Shown in pieces: positions 17,690-27,785 of a stretch of DNA of 64,000 nt; within the stretch, counting starts at the first letter, position 1, and each line of letters opens with the position of its first letter. This DNA comes from Burkholderia sp. D-99. GTDB taxonomy: Bacteria > Pseudomonadota > Gammaproteobacteria > Burkholderiales > Burkholderiaceae. Both the position numbers and the translations under genes were made by a program. The DNA is taken from assembly GCF_011605345.1 (NCBI RefSeq), contig NZ_JAAOXM010000001.1:62001-126000 (forward strand). Reading direction: 5' to 3'. The notes below the pieces were generated by a model. The model saw nothing but the letters and a program-made list of their open reading frames with translations, did no database searches and was not told where the DNA came from.

Positions 17690-19036
17690 ATGAGCTGGTA
17701 CGCCAAGGTCGCCTGGCAGGAAGGGTTGTTTTTCAGACCGCAACTGTTCCAGCAACAGGAACGCTATTTCGAGAAGTACGCGCACATGCGTACGGCGCCG
17801 CTGTCGCCGTTTTTCTTCGGCTTCGTGCATTACGGGCTCGATCTTGAATCGCTCGCGCTCGGGAAGGTGATCGTCAAGTCGGCCGCCGGCGTGTTCGCTG
17901 ACGGCACGCCGTTCGATGCGCCGGGCAATACACCGCTGCCGCCGCCGTTGACGATCCGTCCGGAACATCTCGATCAGGTGATCTATCTGGCCGTGCCGGT
18001 GCGCTTGCCGAACTGCGAGGAAACGACGTTCGAGAACACGGCGGATTCGATGGCGCGCTACCAGGTGTTCGATACCGAGCTGCGCGACTCGAATTCGGTC
18101 GGGCTGGCGCCCGAGTCCGTCCAGCTGTCGAACCTCCGGCTACGCCTGGTGCCCGAGAAGGAGCTGGGCAGTGCGTGGATCGGCCTGGCGCTGACGAGTG
18201 TGAAGACCATTCGCGCGGACGGCAGCATCGAACTGGATGACACGATCGTGCCGCCGGTGTCGGGCTATGGCGCGAGCGATCTGCTGACGAGCTGGGTCAC
18301 GAAGATCCACGATCTCGCTCACTTGCGCGCGAATGCGCTGTCGCAGCGGCTGGCCGGCACCGACGAAACGACCGCGAGTGCGGCGACTGTCACGGACTAC
18401 CTGCTGTTGCAGATCCTGAACCGGTATGAGCCGTTGCTGCAGCACATGCTGCGCGTGCCGACCACGTCGCCTGCGGATGTGTACACGCTGCTGATCGCGA
18501 TGGCGGGGGAACTGTCGACCCATCTGCGCACGGATACGCGCCGTCCGCTCGAGACACATCCGCCTTATCAGCATACGACGCCGCATCTTTGCCTGAAGCC
18601 GGTGGTCGACGATACGCATCGGCTGCTCAATGCCGTGCTGGTGCGGAGCGCGCAAAGCATCGCGCTCGAGGATCAGGGGCATGGCATGCGCAATGCGGTG
18701 GTCGATCCGGTGGATATGCAAGGTTTCGCTTCGCTGGTGCTGGCCGTGAATGCGGCGATGCCGCCCGATGTGCTGCGGCAGCAGTTTCTCGCGCAGGCGA
18801 AGGCGGGGCCGTCGGAAAAACTGCCGAGCCTGGTGCGCAGTCATTTGCCGGGTATCGGCATGCAGGTCCTGCCGGTGCCGCCGCGGCAGATTCCGTTCAA
18901 CGCGGGATACATCTATTACGAGCTGACGCAGGGCGGGGCGCTGTGGGAGGAGGTGGTGCGCCACGGCGGGATCGGGTTGCATGTGGCGGGGGAGTTTCCT
19001 TCGCTCAGGCTCGAACTGTGGGGGGTGCGCGCGTGA
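17690..19036 (+). CDS. tssK: T6SS baseplate-membrane connector TssK
   Basis: TssK trimers link the baseplate (TssF/TssG) to TssL and TssM at the inner membrane. The 448-residue product has the family start WYAKVAWQEGLFFRPQLFQQ. Also visible are HYGLDLESLALGKVIVKSAAGVF-type text, a central helical region (YLLLQILNRYEPLLQHML) and a C-terminal domain ending LRLELWGVRA. It lies between tssJ and tssL, the usual order. Confidence 0.95.
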   Translation: MSWYAKVAWQEGLFFRPQLFQQQERYFEKYAHMRTAPLSPFFFGFVHYGLDLESLALGKVIVKSAAGVFADGTPFDAPGNTPLPPPLTIRPEHLDQVIYLAVPVRLPNCEETTFENTADSMARYQVFDTELRDSNSVGLAPESVQLSNLRLRLVPEKELGSAWIGLALTSVKTIRADGSIELDDTIVPPVSGYGASDLLTSWVTKIHDLAHLRANALSQRLAGTDETTASAATVTDYLLLQILNRYEPLLQHMLRVPTTSPADVYTLLIAMAGELSTHLRTDTRRPLETHPPYQHTTPHLCLKPVVDDTHRLLNAVLVRSAQSIALEDQGHGMRNAVVDPVDMQGFASLVLAVNAAMPPDVLRQQFLAQAKAGPSEKLPSLVRSHLPGIGMQVLPVPPRQIPFNAGYIYYELTQGGALWEEVVRHGGIGLHVAGEFPSLRLELWGVRA

Positions 19037-19088
19037 GTGACGAACGGCTCCTTCTGAATTCTGGAATCGCGATCTGCGACGTATCGCC

Positions 19089-20351
19089 ATGAGCAACCAA
19101 TCTACCGGAACGACCCTGTCCGACAACGTTGATGCACCTGATTCCATCGTTCGCGAATCGAATGCGCGCAGTGGATCCGGCATTCCATTTCGCGAACGCC
19201 TGGCCGCTGTCGAGCGGGCGACAAATCCGCTGCGTGAAGCGGCATGGCCACTTCTTCGAGCGCTCGCCGAGATGCCGAATCATCTCGCTGCGGATGAGAC
19301 GTTCGTGCTGCACGACCTTCTCACGCATGAGGTACGTATCTTCCAGAAGCTGTGCGAGCAGGCCAACGTTCGACGCGATCATATGATCGGTGCCCGGTAT
19401 TGCCTTTGCACGGCGCTCGACGAGGCCGCTGGGCGGACCGAGTGGGGGAAAGAGGGCTCGTTCGGCATCCAGTGGATCAAGGACGGACTCGCCACGACGT
19501 TCCATGAGGATCGCCATGGCGGAGACAAGGTCTACCTGTTGATCGCCCGACTGCTCAATGAGCCAGTGGAGCACCTGCATCTGCTGGAAGTCGTGTACGA
19601 GATTCTCAGTCTCGGTTTCGAAGGACGTTACCGGCACGAAGCGAACGGCAAACGAAAGCATGAAGTGATTCGTCAGCGACTCTATAACGAAATCGCCGTG
19701 CGGCGCGGATCGGTGCCCGCGAAGCTGTCGCCGCATTGGCAATCTGACGCGCAAGGCAAGCGGCTGTCTTTGTACGATTTTCCGGTATGGATCAGTGTCG
19801 CGTTCCTGTCGGTCATCCTGCTCGCGTTCTTCGGCTGGTTCAAGTATGAGTTGATGAGCCGGAGCGCTTCGGTACAGAAGCAGATCGTCGAGATAGGTCG
19901 AATGACGCCGCCACCGGCAGCCCCGAAATTGCATCTGAAACAGCTCCTCAAGGACGAGATTGCAGCGGGCACGGTCGGTGTCGACGAGGACGCGCGTCAC
20001 AGCGCGGTGACGTTCCAGGGAGATGCGATGTTCCCGCCCGGAAGCGTCACGATCAAGGCGGCGATGGCGCCGCTTATCGCGAAGATCGCCGGTGAAATCG
20101 TGAAGGTGCAGGGCAAGGTCACCGTGCTCGGTTACACGGACAACGTGCCGATCCGCAGCCGCCAGTTCCCGTCGAACGAGGCGTTGTCGGAGGAGCGGGC
20201 AACGCAGGTCATGCAGATGTTGCAGTCGGCCGGCGTCCCCGCGGGACGTCTGGAGGTGTTCGGCAAGGGCGACGCCGATCCGACCGGTGACAACCGTACA
20301 GCCCAGGGGCGCGCGCAGAACCGGCGTGTCGAGATCATCGTCGCGCAATAG
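19089..20351 (+). CDS. tssL: T6SS membrane protein TssL with C-terminal OmpA domain
   Basis: TssL (DotU) is an inner-membrane anchor of the trans-envelope complex. The 420-residue protein has a cytoplasmic DotU domain (about 35-215, with ARYCLCTALDEAA and DRHGGDKVYLL). A single membrane helix follows near 230-255, then a periplasmic OmpA-like peptidoglycan-binding domain (about 320-420, with GYTDNVP, LSEERATQVM and NRRVEI). Such 'specialised' TssL proteins bind peptidoglycan directly. The stop overlaps a GTG in frame with tssM. Confidence 0.94.
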   Translation: MSNQSTGTTLSDNVDAPDSIVRESNARSGSGIPFRERLAAVERATNPLREAAWPLLRALAEMPNHLAADETFVLHDLLTHEVRIFQKLCEQANVRRDHMIGARYCLCTALDEAAGRTEWGKEGSFGIQWIKDGLATTFHEDRHGGDKVYLLIARLLNEPVEHLHLLEVVYEILSLGFEGRYRHEANGKRKHEVIRQRLYNEIAVRRGSVPAKLSPHWQSDAQGKRLSLYDFPVWISVAFLSVILLAFFGWFKYELMSRSASVQKQIVEIGRMTPPPAAPKLHLKQLLKDEIAAGTVGVDEDARHSAVTFQGDAMFPPGSVTIKAAMAPLIAKIAGEIVKVQGKVTVLGYTDNVPIRSRQFPSNEALSEERATQVMQMLQSAGVPAGRLEVFGKGDADPTGDNRTAQGRAQNRRVEIIVAQ

Positions 20352-20377
20352 TGCAGGGTCCGTTTCCGGAATCGCAT

Positions 20378-23300
20378 ATGAAGAAGTTTCGTTTGTTTCT
20401 CGCGTCCCGGCAGTTTCTCGGGATTCTCGCGCTGGTCGTCGCAGCGCTGGTCATCTGGTTCGTCGGGCCGTTTTTTTCGTTCGACGGACTCAAGCCGCTT
20501 GCCGGCGCCAGCATGCGTGTGCTGCTGATCAGTCTGTTGCTCGTCGGCGTGTTGCTCTGGCTTGCGGATCGGTCGACGCGCATCGTATTCGTTGCATTGA
20601 CGTGTCTGCTGATCTGGTACGCATCGCCCTTGTTGTCGTTCGGTCAAACCTCGCCGTTCGAGCCGGCTTCCGTTCGGCTCGTCGCAATTGCGGTGGTGGT
20701 GATCGTCTTCGGTGTCCACTGGATGTTCCGGCTCTGGCAGCGCGCGCAAGAGGACGAGGCGTTCCTGAAGAAAATGCTGCACTTCGGCCGCAAGAAGGAG
20801 CAGTCACCCGCCGCGCGACGGCTACAGAAGGTCGACGCCGTTGTCACTAGTGCGATGGCGCGACTGAAGTCGATGCGCACTGGTGCGAGAGGGATGGGCA
20901 AGCTGTTTCAGGGAAAGCGTTACCTGTACGAACTGCCGTGGTATATCACGCTGGGCTCAAAAGGTACGGGTAAGACGAGTGCGTTGCTCAATGGTGGTTT
21001 GTCGTTCCCGATCGCAGAACAGATGCAACGTGCGGCCGCTGTCTCGGCTCGCGATGCGAATGTCGTGGATTGGTGGTTTACCAATGAAGCGGTGCTGATC
21101 GATACGACCGGCTACTACACGCGTCACGGTACATCGCCGGCAACCGAGCTGGACCTGCCGATTGATCAGCCGGATCCGCAGACGGCCAGAGACGGTGACG
21201 AGACAAAAGCGGCCGGAGAGGACAAGGCGCCGACCACGCAGGCCGCAGCAGGGGCGACGTCAAGCGGGAATGTCTTTCGGTTTCGGACCGGTACACGTGA
21301 ATGGCGAGAATCGCTCGACCGCGCCGAGTGGTTGGGCTTTCTCGGTATGCTGCGTCGACATCGACCTCGCGCACCAATCAACGGAGCACTACTGAACATC
21401 GATCTGACCACGTTGGCGAGCGCGGATGAACAGGAGCGTATTGCTGAAGCGTCTGCGCTGCGGGCGCGGCTCGCGGAATTACGTCAGACGCTGGGGATCC
21501 GCTTTCCCGTCTACCTGCTCGTGACCAAGATGGACCGCTTGACGGGATTTCCCGAGTATTTCGGTGCGTTGACGGCCGAGAGCCGCGCGCAGGTTTGGGG
21601 CTTTACTCTTCCGCAGAGCAAGGAGGCGGTTGAGAAGGAGGGTTTGCGTGCTCGTTGTCAGGATGAGCTGACTCAACTGGCGGGCCAATTGTCGAACATG
21701 GTTCACACACGCCTGCAGGATGAAAACGAGGCCAGGAAAAATCGCCAGCTCATCGTGCTGCCGGAGGAGTTTTCGGCGCTGATCGAACCGCTGGTCGACC
21801 TGATCGATCGTGTGTTCCTTGATTCGCGCTATGACAGCACGCAGCTTCATTCGAGCCTTCGGGGTGTCTATTTCACGAGTGCGCGGCAGGCTGGAAGTCC
21901 AGTCGCAGCGGAGCGCGACACGATCGTTCAACGTCTTGCGCCTAAACAATGGCAAGGCAGATCCGGTGACGGCGACGGCAATCGGAGCTTCTTCCTGAAC
22001 GACGTACTGACTCGCGTCGTGTTTCCAGAGGCGCATCTCGTCAGTCCCAACCTGCGGTGGGAATATCGATATCGGCTGCTGCGCCTGATTGGCCACGCGC
22101 TTGCGTTGCTGCTGTTCGTGTGGTTCGCGCTTGGTCTGCGCGGGAGCTTCGGGCACAACAGCGACTACCTCGATGCAATCGGGCGCAAGGTGGCGGCGCT
22201 GGCGACGCGCGTCACTCAGTTCTACAAGGACCCGAAGCCCGAAGTCGTGCCCGATGTGCTGACCGAGGCACACTACTTGCCCACGGTCCCCAATCTGGAT
22301 TTGCCCAGTCCTGGCATCACGTGGCGCTACGGTCTCTATACGCCTGCGGATATCGCGAAGGAAAGCGATCGCACCTACGACGCGCTGGAGGACAACCTGT
22401 TGCTGCCGCACATCGTGCGGCGCATGGAGGATGTGATGTCCGGCGCGATTGCCGGCAAGGATGCGAAGGCGGCTTATGACACATTGCGTGTGTACCTGAT
22501 GCTGTATGACAGCAACAAGTACAACGCTACGGACATCAAGGCGTGGGTGCTGGACGATTGGGCGCGAACGGACAGCGCGGCGGCGTTCGGCGGCCGGGCC
22601 TCGATGATCGACCATGTCCAGCGGCTTTTCTCGGGCGACCGCATTGTCCAGTCACCGCTGATTCGCAACGATGCGCTGATTCAGCAGATCCGGGCATTTC
22701 TCGACGGCAGCAATGCGACGGATCGCCTGTACCAGCGCGCAAAAGCGGCAATGCTGAAGGAAGCTCCGGACGAGTTCACGCTGCTCCGTGCGGTCGGCCC
22801 CCAGGCCGGCACGGTATTTACCAGGGCGAGCGGGCAGCCTCTTTCACGCGGTGTACCCGGCCTGTTCACGTTCGACGGTTACCGGAATCTGTTCGACAAG
22901 CGGTTGCCGGAGTTCGTGCAGATCGCCCGTGACGACGACGCCTGGGTCATGGGACGTGCGTACCTGGACGAGGCTCAAAAAAAAACGATTGAGATCGTGA
23001 ACAACGCAATCGGGGCCGACGATGCATTGACGGATGCAGTTCGTCGCGAGTATCTGGCTGAGTATGCACAGCAATGGGATGCGTTTCTGAACGACATCCG
23101 GACGGTGAGCGGCACGAGCATCGCATTCGATCTCCAGGTGCTGCGCCGATTTGCGGCACCGGATTCGCCGCTTGTCCGGCTTGCGCGGGCGGCAGTGCGC
23201 GAAACGACACTTACGCAAGCCGCTTCCGGTCAGGGTGGATCGCTGTTTCAGAAGGCGGCTGATCAGATCGGTCAGAAAGCGGACAAGGCGCTTGGCATTC

Positions 23301-24427
23301 GCGCGACCGAACGTGTGGAACGCGAACTTGTGGACGCGCATTTTGCCGCGCTGCGTGAGGTAGTGACCGGCAACGCCGAGACTCAGGATGGCACGCAAGC
23401 TACGGCCACCCAGGCTGGCAAGACGGGCCTCGACGACGTCACGAACCTACTGAACGATTACTACACGGCGCTGACCATTTCCGACAACGCCTTGTCGAAC
23501 AACAGCATGCCGCCGGCGAACGATACGTCGGCAAAGCTGAAGATGGCGGCGGACACAATGCCGGCGCCGTTTCGCGCGGTGTTGCGCCAGCTTGCCGTCA
23601 GCGGTTCGCGCGAAGTCAATCAGGGTATCGGACAACTGCTGTCGCGCCAGATGCAGGCATTGGTCGGCGATGCGTGCCGGCTCACTATCGAGGGCAACTA
23701 TCCGTTTTCGCCGAACAGCAAGCGCGACGTCAGTATCGACGACTTCACGCGGGTATTCGCGCAAGGCGGCGTCATCGACGATTTCTTCGTGAAGACGCTC
23801 GCGCCGTTCGTCGATACGTCGGCCAAGCCCTGGCGCTACCGAACGTTGCCGGGCGCAACCGAGCCGGTGCAGGGGCCGGATCTGGAGCCGTTCGAACATG
23901 CGAAGGCGATCCGCGACACGTTTTTCAACGATCCCGGGTACAAGCAACTGTCGTGGAAGGCCGACATCCGGATTCCGGAGCTAGATCCGACCGTCGCGAG
24001 CCTGTCGCTCGACATCGACGGCCAGACAACGCTCTACCGACATGGCCCGGTCGCGCCGTTTGCGGTGTCGTGGCCGGGGCCGCGCGGCGGGGTGCATGCC
24101 GAAATCACGGCCAGCCCGCGGATTCAGCCCGACACGTCGACGATTGCGACGGACGGCCCCTGGGCATTGATGCGATTGCTGCAGAAAGGGCAGGTTGTCG
24201 AAGCGGCAACGGCCGGTCGTACCCGTGTCGCCCTGGATTTTGACGGCCGCAGGGCAGTGCTCGACATCACGAGCGCCGGGAGTGTCGCGAATCCGCTTAC
24301 AAGCGATGTCCTCCAGACATTCCGGTGTCCCACGACGATGCCGATGTTCAACCTGGCGGACAGCGGCCCGCCGGCCGGATTGCCGCGCGGTGCCGTTCCG
24401 GTTCCGTTGGTCGACGGATCTCACTGA
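20378..24427 (+). CDS. tssM: T6SS membrane protein TssM (IcmF)
   Basis: TssM spans the inner membrane and crosses the periplasm to TssJ. The 1349-residue protein begins with membrane helices (about 10-120), then a cytoplasmic NTPase-like domain with Walker A GSKGTGKT at 193-200. A third membrane helix near 570-590 (LIGHALALLLFVWFALGL) precedes a large periplasmic region containing the IcmF-related and C-terminal beta domains. The ATG at 20378 is preferred; a GTG at 20351 overlapping the tssL stop is possible. Confidence 0.95.
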   Translation: MKKFRLFLASRQFLGILALVVAALVIWFVGPFFSFDGLKPLAGASMRVLLISLLLVGVLLWLADRSTRIVFVALTCLLIWYASPLLSFGQTSPFEPASVRLVAIAVVVIVFGVHWMFRLWQRAQEDEAFLKKMLHFGRKKEQSPAARRLQKVDAVVTSAMARLKSMRTGARGMGKLFQGKRYLYELPWYITLGSKGTGKTSALLNGGLSFPIAEQMQRAAAVSARDANVVDWWFTNEAVLIDTTGYYTRHGTSPATELDLPIDQPDPQTARDGDETKAAGEDKAPTTQAAAGATSSGNVFRFRTGTREWRESLDRAEWLGFLGMLRRHRPRAPINGALLNIDLTTLASADEQERIAEASALRARLAELRQTLGIRFPVYLLVTKMDRLTGFPEYFGALTAESRAQVWGFTLPQSKEAVEKEGLRARCQDELTQLAGQLSNMVHTRLQDENEARKNRQLIVLPEEFSALIEPLVDLIDRVFLDSRYDSTQLHSSLRGVYFTSARQAGSPVAAERDTIVQRLAPKQWQGRSGDGDGNRSFFLNDVLTRVVFPEAHLVSPNLRWEYRYRLLRLIGHALALLLFVWFALGLRGSFGHNSDYLDAIGRKVAALATRVTQFYKDPKPEVVPDVLTEAHYLPTVPNLDLPSPGITWRYGLYTPADIAKESDRTYDALEDNLLLPHIVRRMEDVMSGAIAGKDAKAAYDTLRVYLMLYDSNKYNATDIKAWVLDDWARTDSAAAFGGRASMIDHVQRLFSGDRIVQSPLIRNDALIQQIRAFLDGSNATDRLYQRAKAAMLKEAPDEFTLLRAVGPQAGTVFTRASGQPLSRGVPGLFTFDGYRNLFDKRLPEFVQIARDDDAWVMGRAYLDEAQKKTIEIVNNAIGADDALTDAVRREYLAEYAQQWDAFLNDIRTVSGTSIAFDLQVLRRFAAPDSPLVRLARAAVRETTLTQAASGQGGSLFQKAADQIGQKADKALGIRATERVERELVDAHFAALREVVTGNAETQDGTQATATQAGKTGLDDVTNLLNDYYTALTISDNALSNNSMPPANDTSAKLKMAADTMPAPFRAVLRQLAVSGSREVNQGIGQLLSRQMQALVGDACRLTIEGNYPFSPNSKRDVSIDDFTRVFAQGGVIDDFFVKTLAPFVDTSAKPWRYRTLPGATEPVQGPDLEPFEHAKAIRDTFFNDPGYKQLSWKADIRIPELDPTVASLSLDIDGQTTLYRHGPVAPFAVSWPGPRGGVHAEITASPRIQPDTSTIATDGPWALMRLLQKGQVVEAATAGRTRVALDFDGRRAVLDITSAGSVANPLTSDVLQTFRCPTTMPMFNLADSGPPAGLPRGAVPVPLVDGSH

Positions 24428-24444
24428 TCACGGGAACGGGAAGA

Positions 24445-25659
24445 ATGGCTTTGTCGCTTGAACATAAGGTAAACCGCGCAAGCATGCAGAAACCGTCGTT
24501 TGCCGTGCGGCTAAGGGCAGCGGAACAAGCCGTCAATCCGTTGCTCGAAGCGGCACGTACGCTGTTGCAAGCATTGGCGGATATGCCTGATCGACTCGAG
24601 GTCGACGGTATTGCTTGGCGACGCCAATGGCTGGAATCCGAGCTGAGGATGTTTGCTCGCGTATGCGGTGAACTTCGGCTTCGACCCGAGCATGTCAGGT
24701 GCGCGAGTTATTGCCTGTGTTCGGCGCACGATGAGGCCGCCGTGCAGGCGAATTGGGGGGCGGAGAAAAACAACGGATTTGACTGGCAGGCGAACGGTCT
24801 GGCGGTAGCGTTGGGACACGATCGCCAAGGTGGCGATCGCGTGTTCCAGCTGATCGAAGAGGCAATGTCCGATCCTCGCGAACACCTCGATCTGATCGAG
24901 GTGTTTCAGGGGGTACTCAATCAGGGCTTTCAGGGACGCTTTCGTTTTGAGAGTGACGGCCGGCAGCAGCTCCAGGCCATTCACGAGCGGATACGCGATG
25001 TAGTGGTGACGGGCGGACTTGGTGCGGATCGCGATGCTGTACCTGTCGGTTGGGCAAGACCGGTGGCTGAGCCTTGGTCATGTCAGCCCGCCGTGCGTCG
25101 GTCCCGCAGGTGGATCATCGGAGGGCTTGCCGGCGCATTGCTTCTGGGGGCCGGGGGATATGCGGGAGTGGAGCATTGGATGCGCGGCATGCGTGAGCGG
25201 CGCGGCGGATTCGCGCTGGATTCGCTGGCCGGGCAACTCGAGAGCCGGCTTAGGGATGAAATCGTTGCAGGGAACGTCGAATTGATCCGCGATGCCGGAA
25301 GAAATGCATTGACGATCCGATTCGGAGGGATGTTCGTATCCGGTGATTCGGCCGTGGCGCCATGGGGCGCTTCCGTCGTGGCGCTGACGGGACGGGAAAT
25401 TGCCGAATCGATTAGCGATGCGAACGTATTGGTGGAAGGATACGCGGACAACATGCCCGTCAATCAGGCTCGACAGGGATCGAATCAGGCCCTTTCGGAG
25501 GTGCGGGCCAGGCAGGTCGCGCAGATTCTTGTCGCGGCGGGCGTGCCTGTGAAACGCGTTGAAGTTGTTGGAAAGGGCGATACGGATCCTTTGGCAGACA
25601 ACGACACGGCCCAGGGCCGTGCCAGAAATCGTCGTATCGAGGTGACCGTGTCTGATTGA
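24445..25659 (+). CDS. Second TssL/DotU-OmpA paralogue
   Basis: A 404-residue paralogue of the tssL product, 17 bp after tssM. It keeps the whole architecture: a DotU domain (about 18-190, with ASYCLCSAHDEAA and DRQGGDRVFQL), one membrane helix (IIGGLAGALLLGAGGYAG, about 228-245) and an OmpA domain (about 300-404, with EGYADNMP, LSEVRARQVAQILV and GRARNRRIEV). The two proteins are homologous throughout but clearly diverged, so this is an old duplication. It may replace TssL or form a mixed membrane complex; the sequence does not show which. Confidence 0.85.
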   Translation: MALSLEHKVNRASMQKPSFAVRLRAAEQAVNPLLEAARTLLQALADMPDRLEVDGIAWRRQWLESELRMFARVCGELRLRPEHVRCASYCLCSAHDEAAVQANWGAEKNNGFDWQANGLAVALGHDRQGGDRVFQLIEEAMSDPREHLDLIEVFQGVLNQGFQGRFRFESDGRQQLQAIHERIRDVVVTGGLGADRDAVPVGWARPVAEPWSCQPAVRRSRRWIIGGLAGALLLGAGGYAGVEHWMRGMRERRGGFALDSLAGQLESRLRDEIVAGNVELIRDAGRNALTIRFGGMFVSGDSAVAPWGASVVALTGREIAESISDANVLVEGYADNMPVNQARQGSNQALSEVRARQVAQILVAAGVPVKRVEVVGKGDTDPLADNDTAQGRARNRRIEVTVSD

Positions 25660-25831
25660 TGCGCGATGGGAATCAGAACCGCCTGAATTGAGTCGCATGC
25701 ACTGTGATCGCGTCTTTTTATGGATAGGTAGCCAGGGTGTTTTTTGAGATGTCCATTGCGGATAACATCTGACGGAATGCTGACGAACTGCGCGTCGAAT
25801 CGATAACCTGGAAGTACGAACTGCTTACGTC

Positions 25832-27721
25832 ATGGATCCTCGTCTTCTTGCTGCGTACAACCAGGAGCTGCTCTATTTCAAGGAACTCGCGGCAGAGTTC
25901 GCTGACGCGCATCCGAAGATTGCGCGGAGGCTGGGCATGCAGGCTGGCGAGATCGGCGATCCCTATGTCGAGCGCCTGATTCAGTCGGCAAGTTTCGCGG
26001 CTGCGCGAATGCAGATCAAGATCGATGCGCGGTTTCCGGAGTTTTCCGAGCGCTTTCTTGAAACCGTCTACCCGAACTTCATGGCACCGACGCCATCGAT
26101 GTCAGTCGCACGATTGCTCCCGGCTGCCAGGGAGGGCGACCTGACAGATGGATTTGTGGTTGAGCGCGGTACTCGGTTTGCGGGCGAGGTCCCGGATGGA
26201 GAACAAACGCCCTGTGTGTTTACATCCAGCCAGGATGTCACGCTTTATCCCCTCGAGATCGTCGATGCGAAGTTGACGGGCATTCCGCTCGATATTCCGA
26301 TGTTGCACCGTTGGGTGCCGTTTGACAGGCAGGTGAAGGGGGCGCTGCGTTTGAGAATCCGCACGACCAACCGGCGCAACATGGCGGAGTTGGGAGGACT
26401 GGATCGCCTGTCCGTGTACTTGCCCGGCGACGAGTCGATCGCGTCGAAGCTGTACGAATTGATCCATGCAGCAGGCGTAGCAACGATCACAGGCGAGCCG
26501 GGAGAGTTCAGTACGCCGGGCGCGTCGTTTCATGCCGTCCGTGAAGGTGCAATCGTGCACGAAGGGCTGGAGCCAGGGCAGGGGCTGTTGCCGCTGACTT
26601 CACCCAGGTTCCACGGGCATAACCTGCTTCATGAGTTCTTTACCTGTCCGGCCCGCTTTTACTTCTTTACGTTGACGAATCTGAAGAAAGGGCTTGCCTC
26701 GGTTCGTGGGCGCGAAGCCGAAATCGTCGTGTTGTTCGATCAAACGGCTGGCGAGCTGGCGAATCATGTCAGCGCTCGATGCTTCTCGCTCTTCTGTACG
26801 CCGGTCATCAATCTTTTCCCGCACACCGCCGACTCGATCGAGCTGACATCCGGCAACACGGAAGTGCTGTTGCGTCCGGTTCCGTTGAATCCGATGGACT
26901 ACGAGGTGTTTTCAATCGATCGTTTTTACGCGAAGGTCGATGAAGACGCGGAGCGGCAGGAATTCATGCCGCGCGATGCGATGTTGCCGCGGGACGAGGG
27001 CGGACATGGGCGGTACTACAGAATCAGGCGTGAGCAATTCGTGCGTTCGAATACCGTGAGACGCTATGGAACGCTTACACCGCATTCAAGTACCGAATGC
27101 TACGTGTCGCTTGTCGACGAGGACGATCGGCCATACCCCGAGCACATGAGCTGTGCGTCTGCCCACGTATGGTTGACCAACGGCGATCTGCCGATCCTCT
27201 TCGATCGCAACGGCGGACGCGGGCTCAAGCCGGACATTTCGATGCCGATTGAGGGCGCTGCGCTCGTCTATCCGCCTTCGCCCCATCGGCCACCGCTGGC
27301 ACACCGTGACGTCGCGTGGGATTTGATCCGGCAACTGAGCTTTGATTGCGAGGCATTGATGGGCGCGCACGCTGACGATTCGGCTCGCAGCTTGCGTGAG
27401 GCGCTGGGCCTGTTCGTGTCTCCCGATAACACGCGTCAGCAACGTCAAATCGACAATCTCGTCGGCGTCAACGTCAGCGCCATCACCAGAAATTTGCCTG
27501 GCAATGGCCCGCTTCGGTTCGGTCGTGGCCTGGCAGTCGAGCTCACTGTCGACGAAAGGGGTTTCGATGGCGTCAGCCCCTATCTGTTCGGCTTGATTCT
27601 GGATCACTACCTGGCGCGATGCGTATCGGGACACTCGTTTATCCAGACCAGCCTTGTGTCCGTGCAGCGTGGTGCTGTCATGCGATGGCCGGTGCGCATG
27701 GGGATGCGTGGCGTCGCCTGA
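25832..27721 (+). CDS. Second TssF paralogue
   Basis: A 629-residue TssF, the same length as copy 1 and collinear with it. It has MDPRLLAAYNQELLYFKELA, HPKIARRLGMQAGEIGDPYV, FHGHNLLHEFFTCPARF, FGRGLAVELTVDE and GVSPYLFGLILDHYLAR. Substitutions are spread over the whole length, so it is not a recent copy. No second tssG, tssE or tssK accompanies it. It lies directly upstream of vgrG, which suggests a baseplate variant tied to this spike and effector set, though a redundant subunit is equally possible. The 172-bp gap before it contains no clear gene. Confidence 0.88.
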   Translation: MDPRLLAAYNQELLYFKELAAEFADAHPKIARRLGMQAGEIGDPYVERLIQSASFAAARMQIKIDARFPEFSERFLETVYPNFMAPTPSMSVARLLPAAREGDLTDGFVVERGTRFAGEVPDGEQTPCVFTSSQDVTLYPLEIVDAKLTGIPLDIPMLHRWVPFDRQVKGALRLRIRTTNRRNMAELGGLDRLSVYLPGDESIASKLYELIHAAGVATITGEPGEFSTPGASFHAVREGAIVHEGLEPGQGLLPLTSPRFHGHNLLHEFFTCPARFYFFTLTNLKKGLASVRGREAEIVVLFDQTAGELANHVSARCFSLFCTPVINLFPHTADSIELTSGNTEVLLRPVPLNPMDYEVFSIDRFYAKVDEDAERQEFMPRDAMLPRDEGGHGRYYRIRREQFVRSNTVRRYGTLTPHSSTECYVSLVDEDDRPYPEHMSCASAHVWLTNGDLPILFDRNGGRGLKPDISMPIEGAALVYPPSPHRPPLAHRDVAWDLIRQLSFDCEALMGAHADDSARSLREALGLFVSPDNTRQQRQIDNLVGVNVSAITRNLPGNGPLRFGRGLAVELTVDERGFDGVSPYLFGLILDHYLARCVSGHSFIQTSLVSVQRGAVMRWPVRMGMRGVA

Positions 27722-27785
27722 ACAGCGGTGCCATTTCAACTTGATCAAAGAGGCCGCCGGTTGGCGGCCAATCACGAGGGTAGTC

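Noticed and set aside
25718-25912. Small minus-strand frame in the gap before the second tssF
   Set aside because: It overlaps the tssF start and has no recognisable start site or family features.
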